Assembly (NCBI GenBank): GCA_016840245.1 | Contig: JAEOST010000636.1 | Location: 1-12,928, forward strand | Source: Candidatus Thorarchaeota archaeon | GTDB lineage: Archaea; Asgardarchaeota; Thorarchaeia; Thorarchaeales; Thorarchaeaceae | DNA: 12,928 bases | Reading direction: 5' to 3' | Translations under genes and position numbers: made by a program | Shown: piece by piece, positions 5,807 through 12,928 of the stretch | Layout: the number at the start of each line of letters is the position of its first letter | How positions within the stretch are numbered: the stretch's first letter is position 1 | Notes under the pieces: model-generated | Told to the model about the DNA's origin: nothing | The model's input: only the letters and a program-made list of their open reading frames with translations | Databases searched by the model: none

Positions 5807-7495
5807 TTAGAATGCCAGAATTGTCACTAGCAACCAAGCACAAATCAACGCACTAATCATAGCTCCTAGCCAATGCTTTCCGGTTCTTCGATAGGCAATA
5901 GCAATTATTGCAGAACACACTACAAACCAAGGTGTGAACGCATAGAAGAATAGCCACGAATAGCCAATCATGCCTGGAACCACAGCAGTCCCAGTCAGTA
6001 GTCCTCCACCATATTCTATGGCAATCATAATCAAATATGGGATTGACTTGATGGTAATTGCCTTCATACTCCAATTGAACTCAGTCCTTGGGATAGAATC
6101 ACTTGCTTTTGGCAGCATTAATCCCATTAACCATACACTCTCAACCAAGAAGTAGATGAGAAATCCAATGAAGTAAACAGGGAAAATTACTGCCTCTGCT
6201 AGAATCATGTCATTAAATCCTGGTAGGAAACATCTTAGATCAAGGGCAAAACCTAGATCAACAACCAGTGTCCAAGCGTAGAGCCATCCAAAGACAATGA
6301 GTGATAGTACCAAAGTCATGACCAACCCTTTCAGGAACTTACCGTTGGTCTTCAACAAACCTCTGAGAGATACTGAGCCCTCCCAACGCTTACGAATGAT
6401 GATATATGCCACAAGCAAAGCTAAGAGACCGGTGCCTATCATCCACGCCATGACTGAAACTCCGAGATCCTGAGGGAGTGGTATCACAGAACCAATTATT
6501 CCTCCCACTAAGAGAAATGGGAAGAATGTACCTAGACCAATTGCTCCATAGACCAGTCCCAATCCCCAGAATGTGCGATTACTTGCAGCATACTCAGATG
6601 GAACTCCCTTCAAAGAAGAGAAGATTGGTTGGTCAAGAAGTAGTCCAATAAGTGGAAATATTGTTAGCAGAAGACCTACTAACGCGATGAGACCACCCAG
6701 AAGCCAAAATGAGAATATCAGGGAATTACTCGGGATCCAATACTCATCATCAGCACCGTTCTTCAAGGAGTTCTTCATCCACTCTACCGATTCACTGACA
6801 ATTGTTGGTTCAATGGTTTCAAAGAGATGATTTGTTGGTGTGATAACGAATTTGCGAGCAGTTCCATTGGAGAAACTACCATAGATTTCACCTGGTTCAA
6901 CACTAGGAACACCAAAGGCATCAGCGATATCCTGAAGATCACGTCCTGAAAAGAATGAATCAAAACTGCCTACTGTGACGAGAATGTCAACAGGTATTGT
7001 TGTATTTGCTGTCCAGCCCCCAACAACCACGAAAGCCTTTGGGGTCACTGAAGCATGTTGTATGGCCTGCCAACCAATTCCACTTCCCATACTGTGGCCA
7101 ACAACTCCAATGGACGAACTGTTAACATAGTCCAAACCAGCGAGGTACTCCACAGCGGCAATACCACTCTCGTTACCTACATCTGAGTTTCCATGGCCTC
7201 CAGCATCTATTGTCAGTACTACGAATCCGCGTCTGGCAAGTTCTATTCCAAATGCCATCAACCACTCCTTACTCTGTTGTACACCGTGAATCACTACAAC
7301 GCCTGGTAATGGGTCTGAGCTAGTTGCGTAGACTGGTTTCTGAAGTGTACTGTGTATGTTTGTTCCGAATTTTGTAGTAAAGTCAACCTCTGTCACAGTC
7401 ACTGTTCCGAAGCCGCTCTGTACACTCGATCCGATTGCAACACCTGCAAAAAGCAATACTATTCCCAGAATAAACAGGATATATCTTGGACGCAT
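5807..7495 (-). CDS. Alpha/beta hydrolase fused to a polytopic membrane domain
   Basis: A 562-residue membrane protein. A signal anchor (residues 5-23) leads to an extracytoplasmic alpha/beta hydrolase domain at about 30-245: oxyanion segment HGVQ (70-73), nucleophile elbow GHSMG with Ser135, likely acid Asp179 (GSFDS) and His223 (TNHLF), a complete Ser-Asp-His triad of the dienelactone-hydrolase/peptidase-like type. From about 257 to 562 there are seven to nine hydrophobic segments, for example 257-285, 309-339, 347-367, 388-412, 429-460, 483-510 and 511-535, ending with one at 544-562. The membrane part matches no transporter I recognise. The substrate is unknown; a lipid, ester or peptide at the membrane surface is plausible. 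ATG 7495 is preceded by AGGTGG (7505-7510). It is transcribed away from the methyltransferase and ends in a strong hairpin. Confidence 0.85.
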   Translation of the reverse strand: MRPRYILFILGIVLLFAGVAIGSSVQSGFGTVTVTEVDFTTKFGTNIHSTLQKPVYATSSDPLPGVVVIHGVQQSKEWLMAFGIELARRGFVVLTIDAGGHGNSDVGNESGIAAVEYLAGLDYVNSSSIGVVGHSMGSGIGWQAIQHASVTPKAFVVVGGWTANTTIPVDILVTVGSFDSFFSGRDLQDIADAFGVPSVEPGEIYGSFSNGTARKFVITPTNHLFETIEPTIVSESVEWMKNSLKNGADDEYWIPSNSLIFSFWLLGGLIALVGLLLTIFPLIGLLLDQPIFSSLKGVPSEYAASNRTFWGLGLVYGAIGLGTFFPFLLVGGIIGSVIPLPQDLGVSVMAWMIGTGLLALLVAYIIIRKRWEGSVSLRGLLKTNGKFLKGLVMTLVLSLIVFGWLYAWTLVVDLGFALDLRCFLPGFNDMILAEAVIFPVYFIGFLIYFLVESVWLMGLMLPKASDSIPRTEFNWSMKAITIKSIPYLIMIAIEYGGGLLTGTAVVPGMIGYSWLFFYAFTPWFVVCSAIIAIAYRRTGKHWLGAMISALICAWLLVTILAF

Positions 7496-7545
7496 TCTTT
7501 CATCCCACCTGAAGACTTGCGAAACTACTCGTATCTAGATGCACC

Positions 7546-7553
7546 TTTTATTT
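7546..7553. promoter_or_regulatory. A/T element that may serve both divergent genes
   Basis: TTTTATTT is the only A/T-rich 8-mer in the 96-bp gap between the hydrolase (minus) and methyltransferase (plus). It lies about 40 bp from the methyltransferase ATG and about 50 bp from the hydrolase ATG. Reverse-read it is AAATAAAA, so one element could position TBP in both directions. Based on position and composition only. Confidence 0.3.
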
Positions 7554-7591
7554 CAACCGACTAGTGGAGAGGGGAAGCCATTTCAGGTAGG

Positions 7592-8242
7592 ATGAACTGC
7601 ATCATATTCAACATGCCAGACTGGGATGACATCTTTGCAGAACAAGGTCGGGTATTCACTGAGCCACACTCTGAAATGCTGCGACTCACTCAGATGTTTC
7701 AAGACAATGACGTAAAACGTATTCTGGACCTTGGATGTGGTACTGGTCGCCATCTAGTCTATCTATCAAAACTTGGTTACGATATGTATGGGCTAGATGC
7801 GTCTCCACGAGCATTGAATCTTGCTGGGGATTGGTTGCAGGAGATGCAGCTCCGTGCAGACCTCAGAATGCATAGGATGGAACATGCCTTCCCATTTGAA
7901 GACGGATTCTTTGATGCTGTGATATCAGTTCAGGCCATTCATCACAATACAATGGAGAATATTTTGGTAACAGTGAGTGAGATTGAACGGATTCTGCGAG
8001 ATGAAGGGATAATTTTCATTACATTTCCAGTTCTTCAGGATAAACCTGCCCCTGGGAAAGAGGACTGGGGTTTAGAACCAATCGAGGATAATACCTTCCT
8101 TCCTACCAAGGGTCCTGAGAGTGGTATTCCTCATCACTACTTCACAAAAGAGGAGATTCCAAAGGTGTTTCGAGCCTTCAATATTCTCGAACTCTATCTA
8201 GATGATACAGGACATCGATGCATCCTTGGTGTAAAGAAATAG
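7592..8242 (+). CDS. Class I SAM-dependent methyltransferase
   Basis: A 216-residue cytoplasmic protein with a Methyltransf_11-type Rossmann fold. Motif I is ILDLGCGTGRH (44-54), the acidic residue ending strand 2 is in GLDAS (67-71), and the post-II/motif IV region FPFEDGFFDAVISVQAIHH (100-118) has the expected shape, followed by a strand-5 region near IERILRDEGIIFITFP. It should transfer a methyl group from S-adenosylmethionine; the substrate is not evident because the C-terminal cap lacks a known signature. ATG 7592 has AGGT only 3 nt upstream; an internal ATG at 7613 would remove seven residues and lacks a site. The gene stops 2 bp short of the stop of the convergent deacetylase gene, so the two transcripts must overlap. 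Confidence 0.88.
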   Translation: MNCIIFNMPDWDDIFAEQGRVFTEPHSEMLRLTQMFQDNDVKRILDLGCGTGRHLVYLSKLGYDMYGLDASPRALNLAGDWLQEMQLRADLRMHRMEHAFPFEDGFFDAVISVQAIHHNTMENILVTVSEIERILRDEGIIFITFPVLQDKPAPGKEDWGLEPIEDNTFLPTKGPESGIPHHYFTKEEIPKVFRAFNILELYLDDTGHRCILGVKK

Positions 8243-8244
8243 TT

Positions 8245-9432
8245 CTACTTCTCAAGACCAAATATGGGGAAAATGAGCTCTTTCACCTTGGTAATTGATT
8301 CATCTACAGCTCTCTGGATTTTGGTGTGCTGGTCCTCAGGCATACGTCTAGGCCTGTCAGTCCATCCGCCACGTGGCACTTCAAATCCATATCCTTGACA
8401 GAGTTTTATCCACTCAGCTGGAATCACTGGAGGGAGTGCAATGTCAGCCAAGTCTGCTAACAATATCGTCCAGATTTTTGCTGTTGGAACTGGGTTGTAA
8501 CCTCCTCCACCTAGAATTACTAGTTGTCTATTCCCTAAGTGGACCAGTTGTCTAACGGTCAAGGATAGACGATGATAGGTTTCATAGGTCAACATGAGAT
8601 CTGCAAGAGGGTCTTGCATATGAGCATCCGCACCTGCATTCCACATTACGAGATCAGGCTTGTATGCTAACCAGATGGGAATAACAACATCTTCGAACGC
8701 ATTTGCATATTCAACATCATCTGTCAAGGGTGGAAGTGGAACGTTCACCGAGTATCCTTTCCCTTCGCCAATCCCCATTTCCTCAGTTCTACCAGTTCCT
8801 GGGAAGAATCCCATGCTGAGTTCATGTATCGATATAGTAAGAACATTTGGATCATCATAGAATGCCTCTTGAACCCCATCACCATGATGAACATCTGTAT
8901 CCAGATACAGCACTTTCTTGTTTGGGTACTTCTCTTTGTATTTTTTGAGCGCAATTACACAATCATTGTAGTAACAGAAGCCCGCTGCATTATCCTTGGT
9001 AGCATGATGAAATCCACCATAGAACGACATAGCATCTTCATAATCGCCTCTTGCCACACTCATTACAGCATCAACAGTTGCTCCCACTGGATAGCTGACA
9101 TATCGGTCCATGTCTTGAAAGACTGGACATTCATCTGTGTCAAGTCCTAAGCGAGAGGAGTACGCATAGCCCATATTACCGAACAGTTCAACGGTTTCTA
9201 TGTACGATGGGTCGTGGTAGAGTGCAAGTTCGTGTCTTGCAGCCTGTCTCATTGGCTGTGGTGAGATTCTCTCATTTTCTACCATCCCTGCCATGGCTGG
9301 AAGGTTCCATGTAATCTCAAAACGAGCACGATTCCAGTAGGGATTAGGTTCCGGTCTTGCTCTATCTAGGTCATCTATACCATCCAGCTTGAGCATTTCA
9401 AGCGGGTCATACAGTGCTGTCAACCTAGACAA
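8245..9432 (-). CDS. Histone deacetylase-family zinc hydrolase (class I type)
   Basis: A 395-residue arginase-fold deacetylase of the HDAC/AcuC superfamily, expected to remove acetyl or acyl groups from lysines or polyamines. All catalytic elements are visible: the HH dyad in GGFHHA (His142, His143), YLDTDVHHGDGV giving zinc ligands Asp180 and His182, NAGADAHMQDPL giving the third ligand Asp269, and LGGGGYN with the transition-state Tyr312. Tyr rather than His at that position marks an active class I-like enzyme. No membrane segment or signal is present. The start is TTG 9432, supported by GGAGG (9440-9444) 7 nt upstream; the first internal ATG is twelve codons later. It lies 78 bp downstream of the STAND NTPase gene on the same strand and could be co-transcribed or use its own A/T-rich promoter in that gap. 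The target could be a histone, Alba or a metabolic enzyme (inference). Confidence 0.92.
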   Translation of the reverse strand: MSRLTALYDPLEMLKLDGIDDLDRARPEPNPYWNRARFEITWNLPAMAGMVENERISPQPMRQAARHELALYHDPSYIETVELFGNMGYAYSSRLGLDTDECPVFQDMDRYVSYPVGATVDAVMSVARGDYEDAMSFYGGFHHATKDNAAGFCYYNDCVIALKKYKEKYPNKKVLYLDTDVHHGDGVQEAFYDDPNVLTISIHELSMGFFPGTGRTEEMGIGEGKGYSVNVPLPPLTDDVEYANAFEDVVIPIWLAYKPDLVMWNAGADAHMQDPLADLMLTYETYHRLSLTVRQLVHLGNRQLVILGGGGYNPVPTAKIWTILLADLADIALPPVIPAEWIKLCQGYGFEVPRGGWTDRPRRMPEDQHTKIQRAVDESITKVKELIFPIFGLEK

Positions 9433-9510
9433 TTTTCTTCCTCCAATTGCTAGCAGTTCTCTCCACTCAAAGCAAGTTAATCTTTTGCCGACAGATTCGA
9501 CATTTAACGA

Positions 9511-12435
9511 TTATCCTGAAACTGACTTGGCTGCCTCCAACATCCTATCTCTATGCTTACTCTCGCCTTTCATCTTGGTAATTATGGTTGTCAGTGTCTT
9601 CGCAGCCTTCTCGATGCCAATCTCCTTCACTATCCCAATTGAATCCATGACCAAGGGTTTGAGGGCTTGATGTAGAAGTGGATAGACACCCTCAGCAGCT
9701 ACAGACTTTCCAGACTTCTTCACAAATCCATCCATGGATGCTATCATTGATTGGACAATACTGGTACAAAGGTCCGCAGCAGTGGTGTTCTTGATCAATA
9801 ACTCTCCCTCACGTAATTTTCCAATCGGAGTTTCCAGATAGCCTCTAGCTGATTCGACTATCTCACCATATTCTTCTCTCTCTCCAATAGATGCCTTGGA
9901 CAAATCTTTGAATGCCTGTAGGGTCATTCCTAGATGATTCTCTATCTGATCTTCATGGAACAAAACCAAGCAGTTCTCCAAGACCTCGAGTGAGTATGGT
10001 GTCCTACCCAGTTTCATGAGTTTGGCAATCTGATTTGAGATTTTAGACAGGTCTTTCGGATCTACACCAAATAATTTCCATTTTCCCTCATAATATGCGA
10101 GCATCCCATCAAAATCACTCATCTTTGCAGACCGTTCTGCACTCTTAGTATAAGCATCAGTGATACACTTCTGACTCTTATCATCCAGAAGCGCAACAGC
10201 TATTTCCTCAGTGAGACTAGTGATTCTTCTTGCTGCCTCTCTCTCACTTGAGGTGGCTGCAATTCCTTCAACTATTGTATCAAGTATCTCTATATACAAC
10301 ATCGAGTCAAGTAAAACAAGACGTCCTGCTCCTTCTACTAACAGACTACTAACTCTCTCAGTGTCCTTGATTTTACCCGCATTCCCTCGTACTGCCGCTC
10401 TATGAGCTGCCTTACGTACTCTCCTCGAAAGCTTAGCAGGACTGACTGATTTTTGTTGCAGTATTTCTTCAAGTAGATCGATGCTAGTCTTCCTTTTTTT
10501 TCCCTCACCAAGCTGTCCCTCAATAAACTTGGAAACCTTTGTTTCTATGTCGTCAGTTTTCAGCTTCCCTAACTCAGAGAGATTGGCCAAGCTGCTTATT
10601 GATTCTTCAATACCTCGTGCTGTATCATCTCCAAGAACACCACTCACCTTCTCTCTGATCAGCTGTCCAATATCTTCTGGAACTGATGGTTTTGTCGGTG
10701 TTCTAGGAACAGGAGGCTTCTCAATGATTTTCTCACTAACCTCTTCACTGGATGGTTCAATACTCTCAGGAATCTCGGTGAGAGGTCCGGATATTGCGAA
10801 TAAGCCCTGACTAAGAGGACTCTCAATGTATTCATTGGCCAGTTTGAGTGCCAAGCTATCTATATGATCAACACCAAAATTCTTTGCTGCAAAATATGCG
10901 TAAGCGAGAAGAGGCTCAAGACCTCCTGCTGTATCTATCTCATATTCTGCCTTAACATGCTCCCAACCATCATCCAGTGCCTGTTTCTCAACTCTCCGTC
11001 GCCCTGCAACTCCCATCTCCTGAGCCACCATACGAATGTCGCCAACAATTGGGTGATCCACACTTCCTCTAAGGACATCAGCTAATGTATCGTGCATGAA
11101 CTTCAATGAGAAGAATCGGGGGTCTCTTGAGAGATACTGTTTGATTGCATTGAATGGTCCAGGGCCGTCTGAAGGTTGCTTACTAGCAAAGAATACTTGG
11201 TTCAGATGAACCTCATGGGTTTCATAGTTTGGCATATCTGCCAGACAGAGAAGCGTCTTGATTACTGGTAATGCACCTTCTTTTGGAGCATAGATTGTCC
11301 CCTTCAAGTCGAAAAGTATCCGAGCAAGAATCCCCGCTACATAGTCAGTCATACCCTTAGGAGCTCTCATTGCCCGGTCTCGAATTAATTTTGTAAGGTA
11401 TCCATTCCTATACTCGGCACCAATTTCCTCTGCTATATACCTGATATAGATTGGACTGCCTTGAGCGTTCTCTACTATTGCTTCCAATGCATCATCATCA
11501 TATTCCACGTTCTGACTTCTAAGGTGCTTGGATGTTATCTCACTCATGACCTCATCTGTGAGATTGGGCAAAGTGACTGTCTGGAAGCGTTCTCGTACCT
11601 CAAGTGGGAGTCTAGACCATTCTTGTTCTCTGGCTGTTGTCACAACACCACGTACATCCTTCTCGACAATTGCTCTGATCAATTCACGTGTTTCTGGTAG
11701 GTCATCGCAAAACAGAACGACTCCGTCTCGTTCATGTATCTTTGACACATCCTTGGTGTCCCATACCAGAGCAGTGTCCACATCTATGTCAAGTTCCTTC
11801 CAGATTGCGTACATGACAGTGGTCTTGCCAGATCCAGGTCCACCTAGAATGACGACATTCTCATTCTTCCTAGCATGTTTTATCGCTGCGTTGATAATGG
11901 CCTTACGATCATCATCGATTACAAGCACATCGTCAAGATATGTTGGTAGACGCCAGACATTCATCACTCGGTCTTTGGTATCTGGTATCTCATAGTAGGA
12001 TATCATTTCACGAATAATGCCTAATTCTTGTGCAATCACCGTGAGTTCTGATTTCATTGTACTGACAAACTGACCTGTATCAGGACTATGTGCCCCAAGT
12101 TGGTTCATAGCAGTTGAAACATGAGTTGCTATACCAACCCCTCCCTCTCGGACTGCATCCTTGATTGCATCTTGGACTTCAGGCTCTTGGATGGCTTTCT
12201 TAAAGAAGTCCATCAGAATATCTGGATTGACTTTTTCCTTGTTCTGCTTGTGGTCCACAATTGTACCTGCTACTGCTGCAAGCACGGTACTTCCAGTCAC
12301 TACCATTGCAAAGTTAGAGGCAACTGCTGTGGCAACCCCAAGTGCCTTCTTTGCTCGGGGGTGCTCCTCGAAATAACCTCGAATAGATTCTCTTAGGCCC
12401 AAGAGTTCCACGTCCACTAACAGCATAATGAGCAT
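9511..12435 (-). CDS. Large STAND-type P-loop NTPase with N-terminal hydrophobic segment
   Basis: A 974-residue protein. A small-residue-rich hydrophobic segment at 32-60 is a likely membrane or membrane-insertion helix. Helical residues to about 165 lead to an NTPase core: Walker A GGPGSGKTT (198-206), Walker B VVLFCDD (239-245), a sensor-like VVTTAREQEW (264-273), and GSP (326-328) before a helix, the GxP-type motif of STAND ATPases. A winged-helix-like region extends to about 460, then a Pro/Glu-rich linker (about 553-590, with PPVPRTPTKPSVP), and a long charged helical C-terminus of nearly 400 residues without recognised repeats. STAND proteins act as ATP-dependent signalling switches in stress or defence; that role here is inference. 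The start is ATG 12435 or ATG 12426; neither has a clear ribosome-binding site. It is upstream of the deacetylase gene and divergent from the UroD-family gene. Confidence 0.8.
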   Translation of the reverse strand: MLIMLLVDVELLGLRESIRGYFEEHPRAKKALGVATAVASNFAMVVTGSTVLAAVAGTIVDHKQNKEKVNPDILMDFFKKAIQEPEVQDAIKDAVREGGVGIATHVSTAMNQLGAHSPDTGQFVSTMKSELTVIAQELGIIREMISYYEIPDTKDRVMNVWRLPTYLDDVLVIDDDRKAIINAAIKHARKNENVVILGGPGSGKTTVMYAIWKELDIDVDTALVWDTKDVSKIHERDGVVLFCDDLPETRELIRAIVEKDVRGVVTTAREQEWSRLPLEVRERFQTVTLPNLTDEVMSEITSKHLRSQNVEYDDDALEAIVENAQGSPIYIRYIAEEIGAEYRNGYLTKLIRDRAMRAPKGMTDYVAGILARILFDLKGTIYAPKEGALPVIKTLLCLADMPNYETHEVHLNQVFFASKQPSDGPGPFNAIKQYLSRDPRFFSLKFMHDTLADVLRGSVDHPIVGDIRMVAQEMGVAGRRRVEKQALDDGWEHVKAEYEIDTAGGLEPLLAYAYFAAKNFGVDHIDSLALKLANEYIESPLSQGLFAISGPLTEIPESIEPSSEEVSEKIIEKPPVPRTPTKPSVPEDIGQLIREKVSGVLGDDTARGIEESISSLANLSELGKLKTDDIETKVSKFIEGQLGEGKKRKTSIDLLEEILQQKSVSPAKLSRRVRKAAHRAAVRGNAGKIKDTERVSSLLVEGAGRLVLLDSMLYIEILDTIVEGIAATSSEREAARRITSLTEEIAVALLDDKSQKCITDAYTKSAERSAKMSDFDGMLAYYEGKWKLFGVDPKDLSKISNQIAKLMKLGRTPYSLEVLENCLVLFHEDQIENHLGMTLQAFKDLSKASIGEREEYGEIVESARGYLETPIGKLREGELLIKNTTAADLCTSIVQSMIASMDGFVKKSGKSVAAEGVYPLLHQALKPLVMDSIGIVKEIGIEKAAKTLTTIITKMKGESKHRDRMLEAAKSVSG

Positions 12436-12525
12436 GATGTGAGACTAATGAGCTTGTTGGACAACTCTTTCGTATGTTGCTACTTCGAAAGCCTCATGTA
12501 CATGCTTTCTTCTACTAAGACTGCC

Positions 12526-12928
12526 ATGTCGAAATTTGAGTTACTCAAAGAGGCTCTTCTGGGGAATATTGACGAGAGGCTACCTCTCTCTATCTGGAAA
12601 CATTATCCAGAAACTGACCGTACACCTGAAGGTCTCGCTAATGCTGAGATTGACTTCCACAAACAGTTCGACCATGATCTCCTAAAGATATCATTCCATG
12701 GACGATACCCTGTCATTGATTGGGGCTGTGTCGCTGTATACGACGGTGCAATATCCGGTTCGAGTACGTGTGAGAGTTGTGTTGTAAAAACTGCAAGTGA
12801 CTGGGAAGTACTTGAGAAGGTTGATGTGAACTCAGGGGAGTTTGGTAAACAACTCCGTGCAGTAGAACTCATTCATAGATATGCACAGGATAAGGTCCCA
12901 ACAATGGCTACTGTCTTTAGTGCACCAA
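12526..12928 (+). CDS. Uroporphyrinogen decarboxylase-family protein (3' partial)
   Basis: An open frame runs from ATG 12526 off the right edge, giving 134 residues. The start resembles UroD/MtaA-type proteins: LPLSIWKHYPETDRTPEGLA (about 20-39), a helix containing F-D-H-D-L-L-K, then P-V-I-D-W-G near 65-70, SDWEVLEKVD near 95-104, and a TVFSAP strand at the break. Family members include true UroD of haem synthesis and corrinoid methyltransferases such as MtaA/MtbA that transfer methyl groups to thiols or tetrahydrofolate; the visible half cannot separate these. The divergent WKH in place of the highly conserved UroD N-terminal motif favours the methyltransferase-like branch (inference). In-frame ATGs at 12496 and 12502 would add up to ten residues; 12526 best fits the family start. 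It is divergent from the STAND NTPase gene across a 90-bp gap. Confidence 0.8.
   Translation, partial: MSKFELLKEALLGNIDERLPLSIWKHYPETDRTPEGLANAEIDFHKQFDHDLLKISFHGRYPVIDWGCVAVYDGAISGSSTCESCVVKTASDWEVLEKVDVNSGEFGKQLRAVELIHRYAQDKVPTMATVFSAP

Noticed and set aside
11528..11995. 155-codon open frame on the plus strand
   Set aside because: It is antisense to the Walker A/B region of the STAND NTPase and its Ser/Arg/Thr-rich product is a shadow of that gene.
12603..12872. 89-codon open frame on the minus strand at the right edge
   Set aside because: It is antisense to the UroD-family reading frame, whose conserved motifs show which strand is coding.

Overview
The window reads as chromosomal DNA from an archaeon, most likely an Asgard-type lineage such as Thorarchaeia. 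The points in favour are class I-type histone deacetylase, UroD-family methyltransferase-like, multi-cluster ferredoxin and STAND NTPase genes side by side; GTG and TTG starts preceded by GAGG/GGAGG/AGGTGAT ribosome-binding sites about 7-8 nt upstream; and A/T-rich TATA-like elements in intergenic gaps. The assignment is inference from gene content, not from a marker gene. I see no rRNA, tRNA, CRISPR array, transposase or integrase.

Layout. (1) 1-831, plus strand: two iron-sulfur protein genes, the first cut by the window edge, together offering four cubane-type cluster sites plus extra cysteines; a small hairpin follows. (2) 967-1872, plus: a compact MscS-type mechanosensitive channel. (3) 3327-1890, minus: a split PEP-synthase-like pair, a stand-alone phosphohistidine swivel domain followed by a stand-alone ATP-grasp domain, with no PEP/pyruvate barrel. 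(4) 3429-5497, plus: a three-gene operon of two unrecognised soluble proteins and a lipocalin-like (CrtC/AttH-type) protein; the first two are in the same frame, separated only by a TAA. (5) 5498-5806: a 309-bp non-coding gap between convergent genes with hairpins, one of them terminator-like. (6) 7495-5807, minus: an alpha/beta hydrolase fused to a polytopic membrane domain. (7) 7592-8242, plus: a class I SAM methyltransferase divergent from the hydrolase. (8) 12435-8245, minus: a 974-residue STAND-type NTPase with an N-terminal hydrophobic segment, then a catalytically intact histone deacetylase. (9) 12526 to the right edge, plus: the start of a uroporphyrinogen-decarboxylase-family gene.

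The genes do not form one obvious pathway. The ferredoxin pair and UroD-family protein fit anaerobic redox or one-carbon metabolism. The split phosphotransferase, the lipocalin operon and the NTPase-deacetylase pair are the parts most likely to hold undescribed biology. None can be assigned a substrate from sequence alone.
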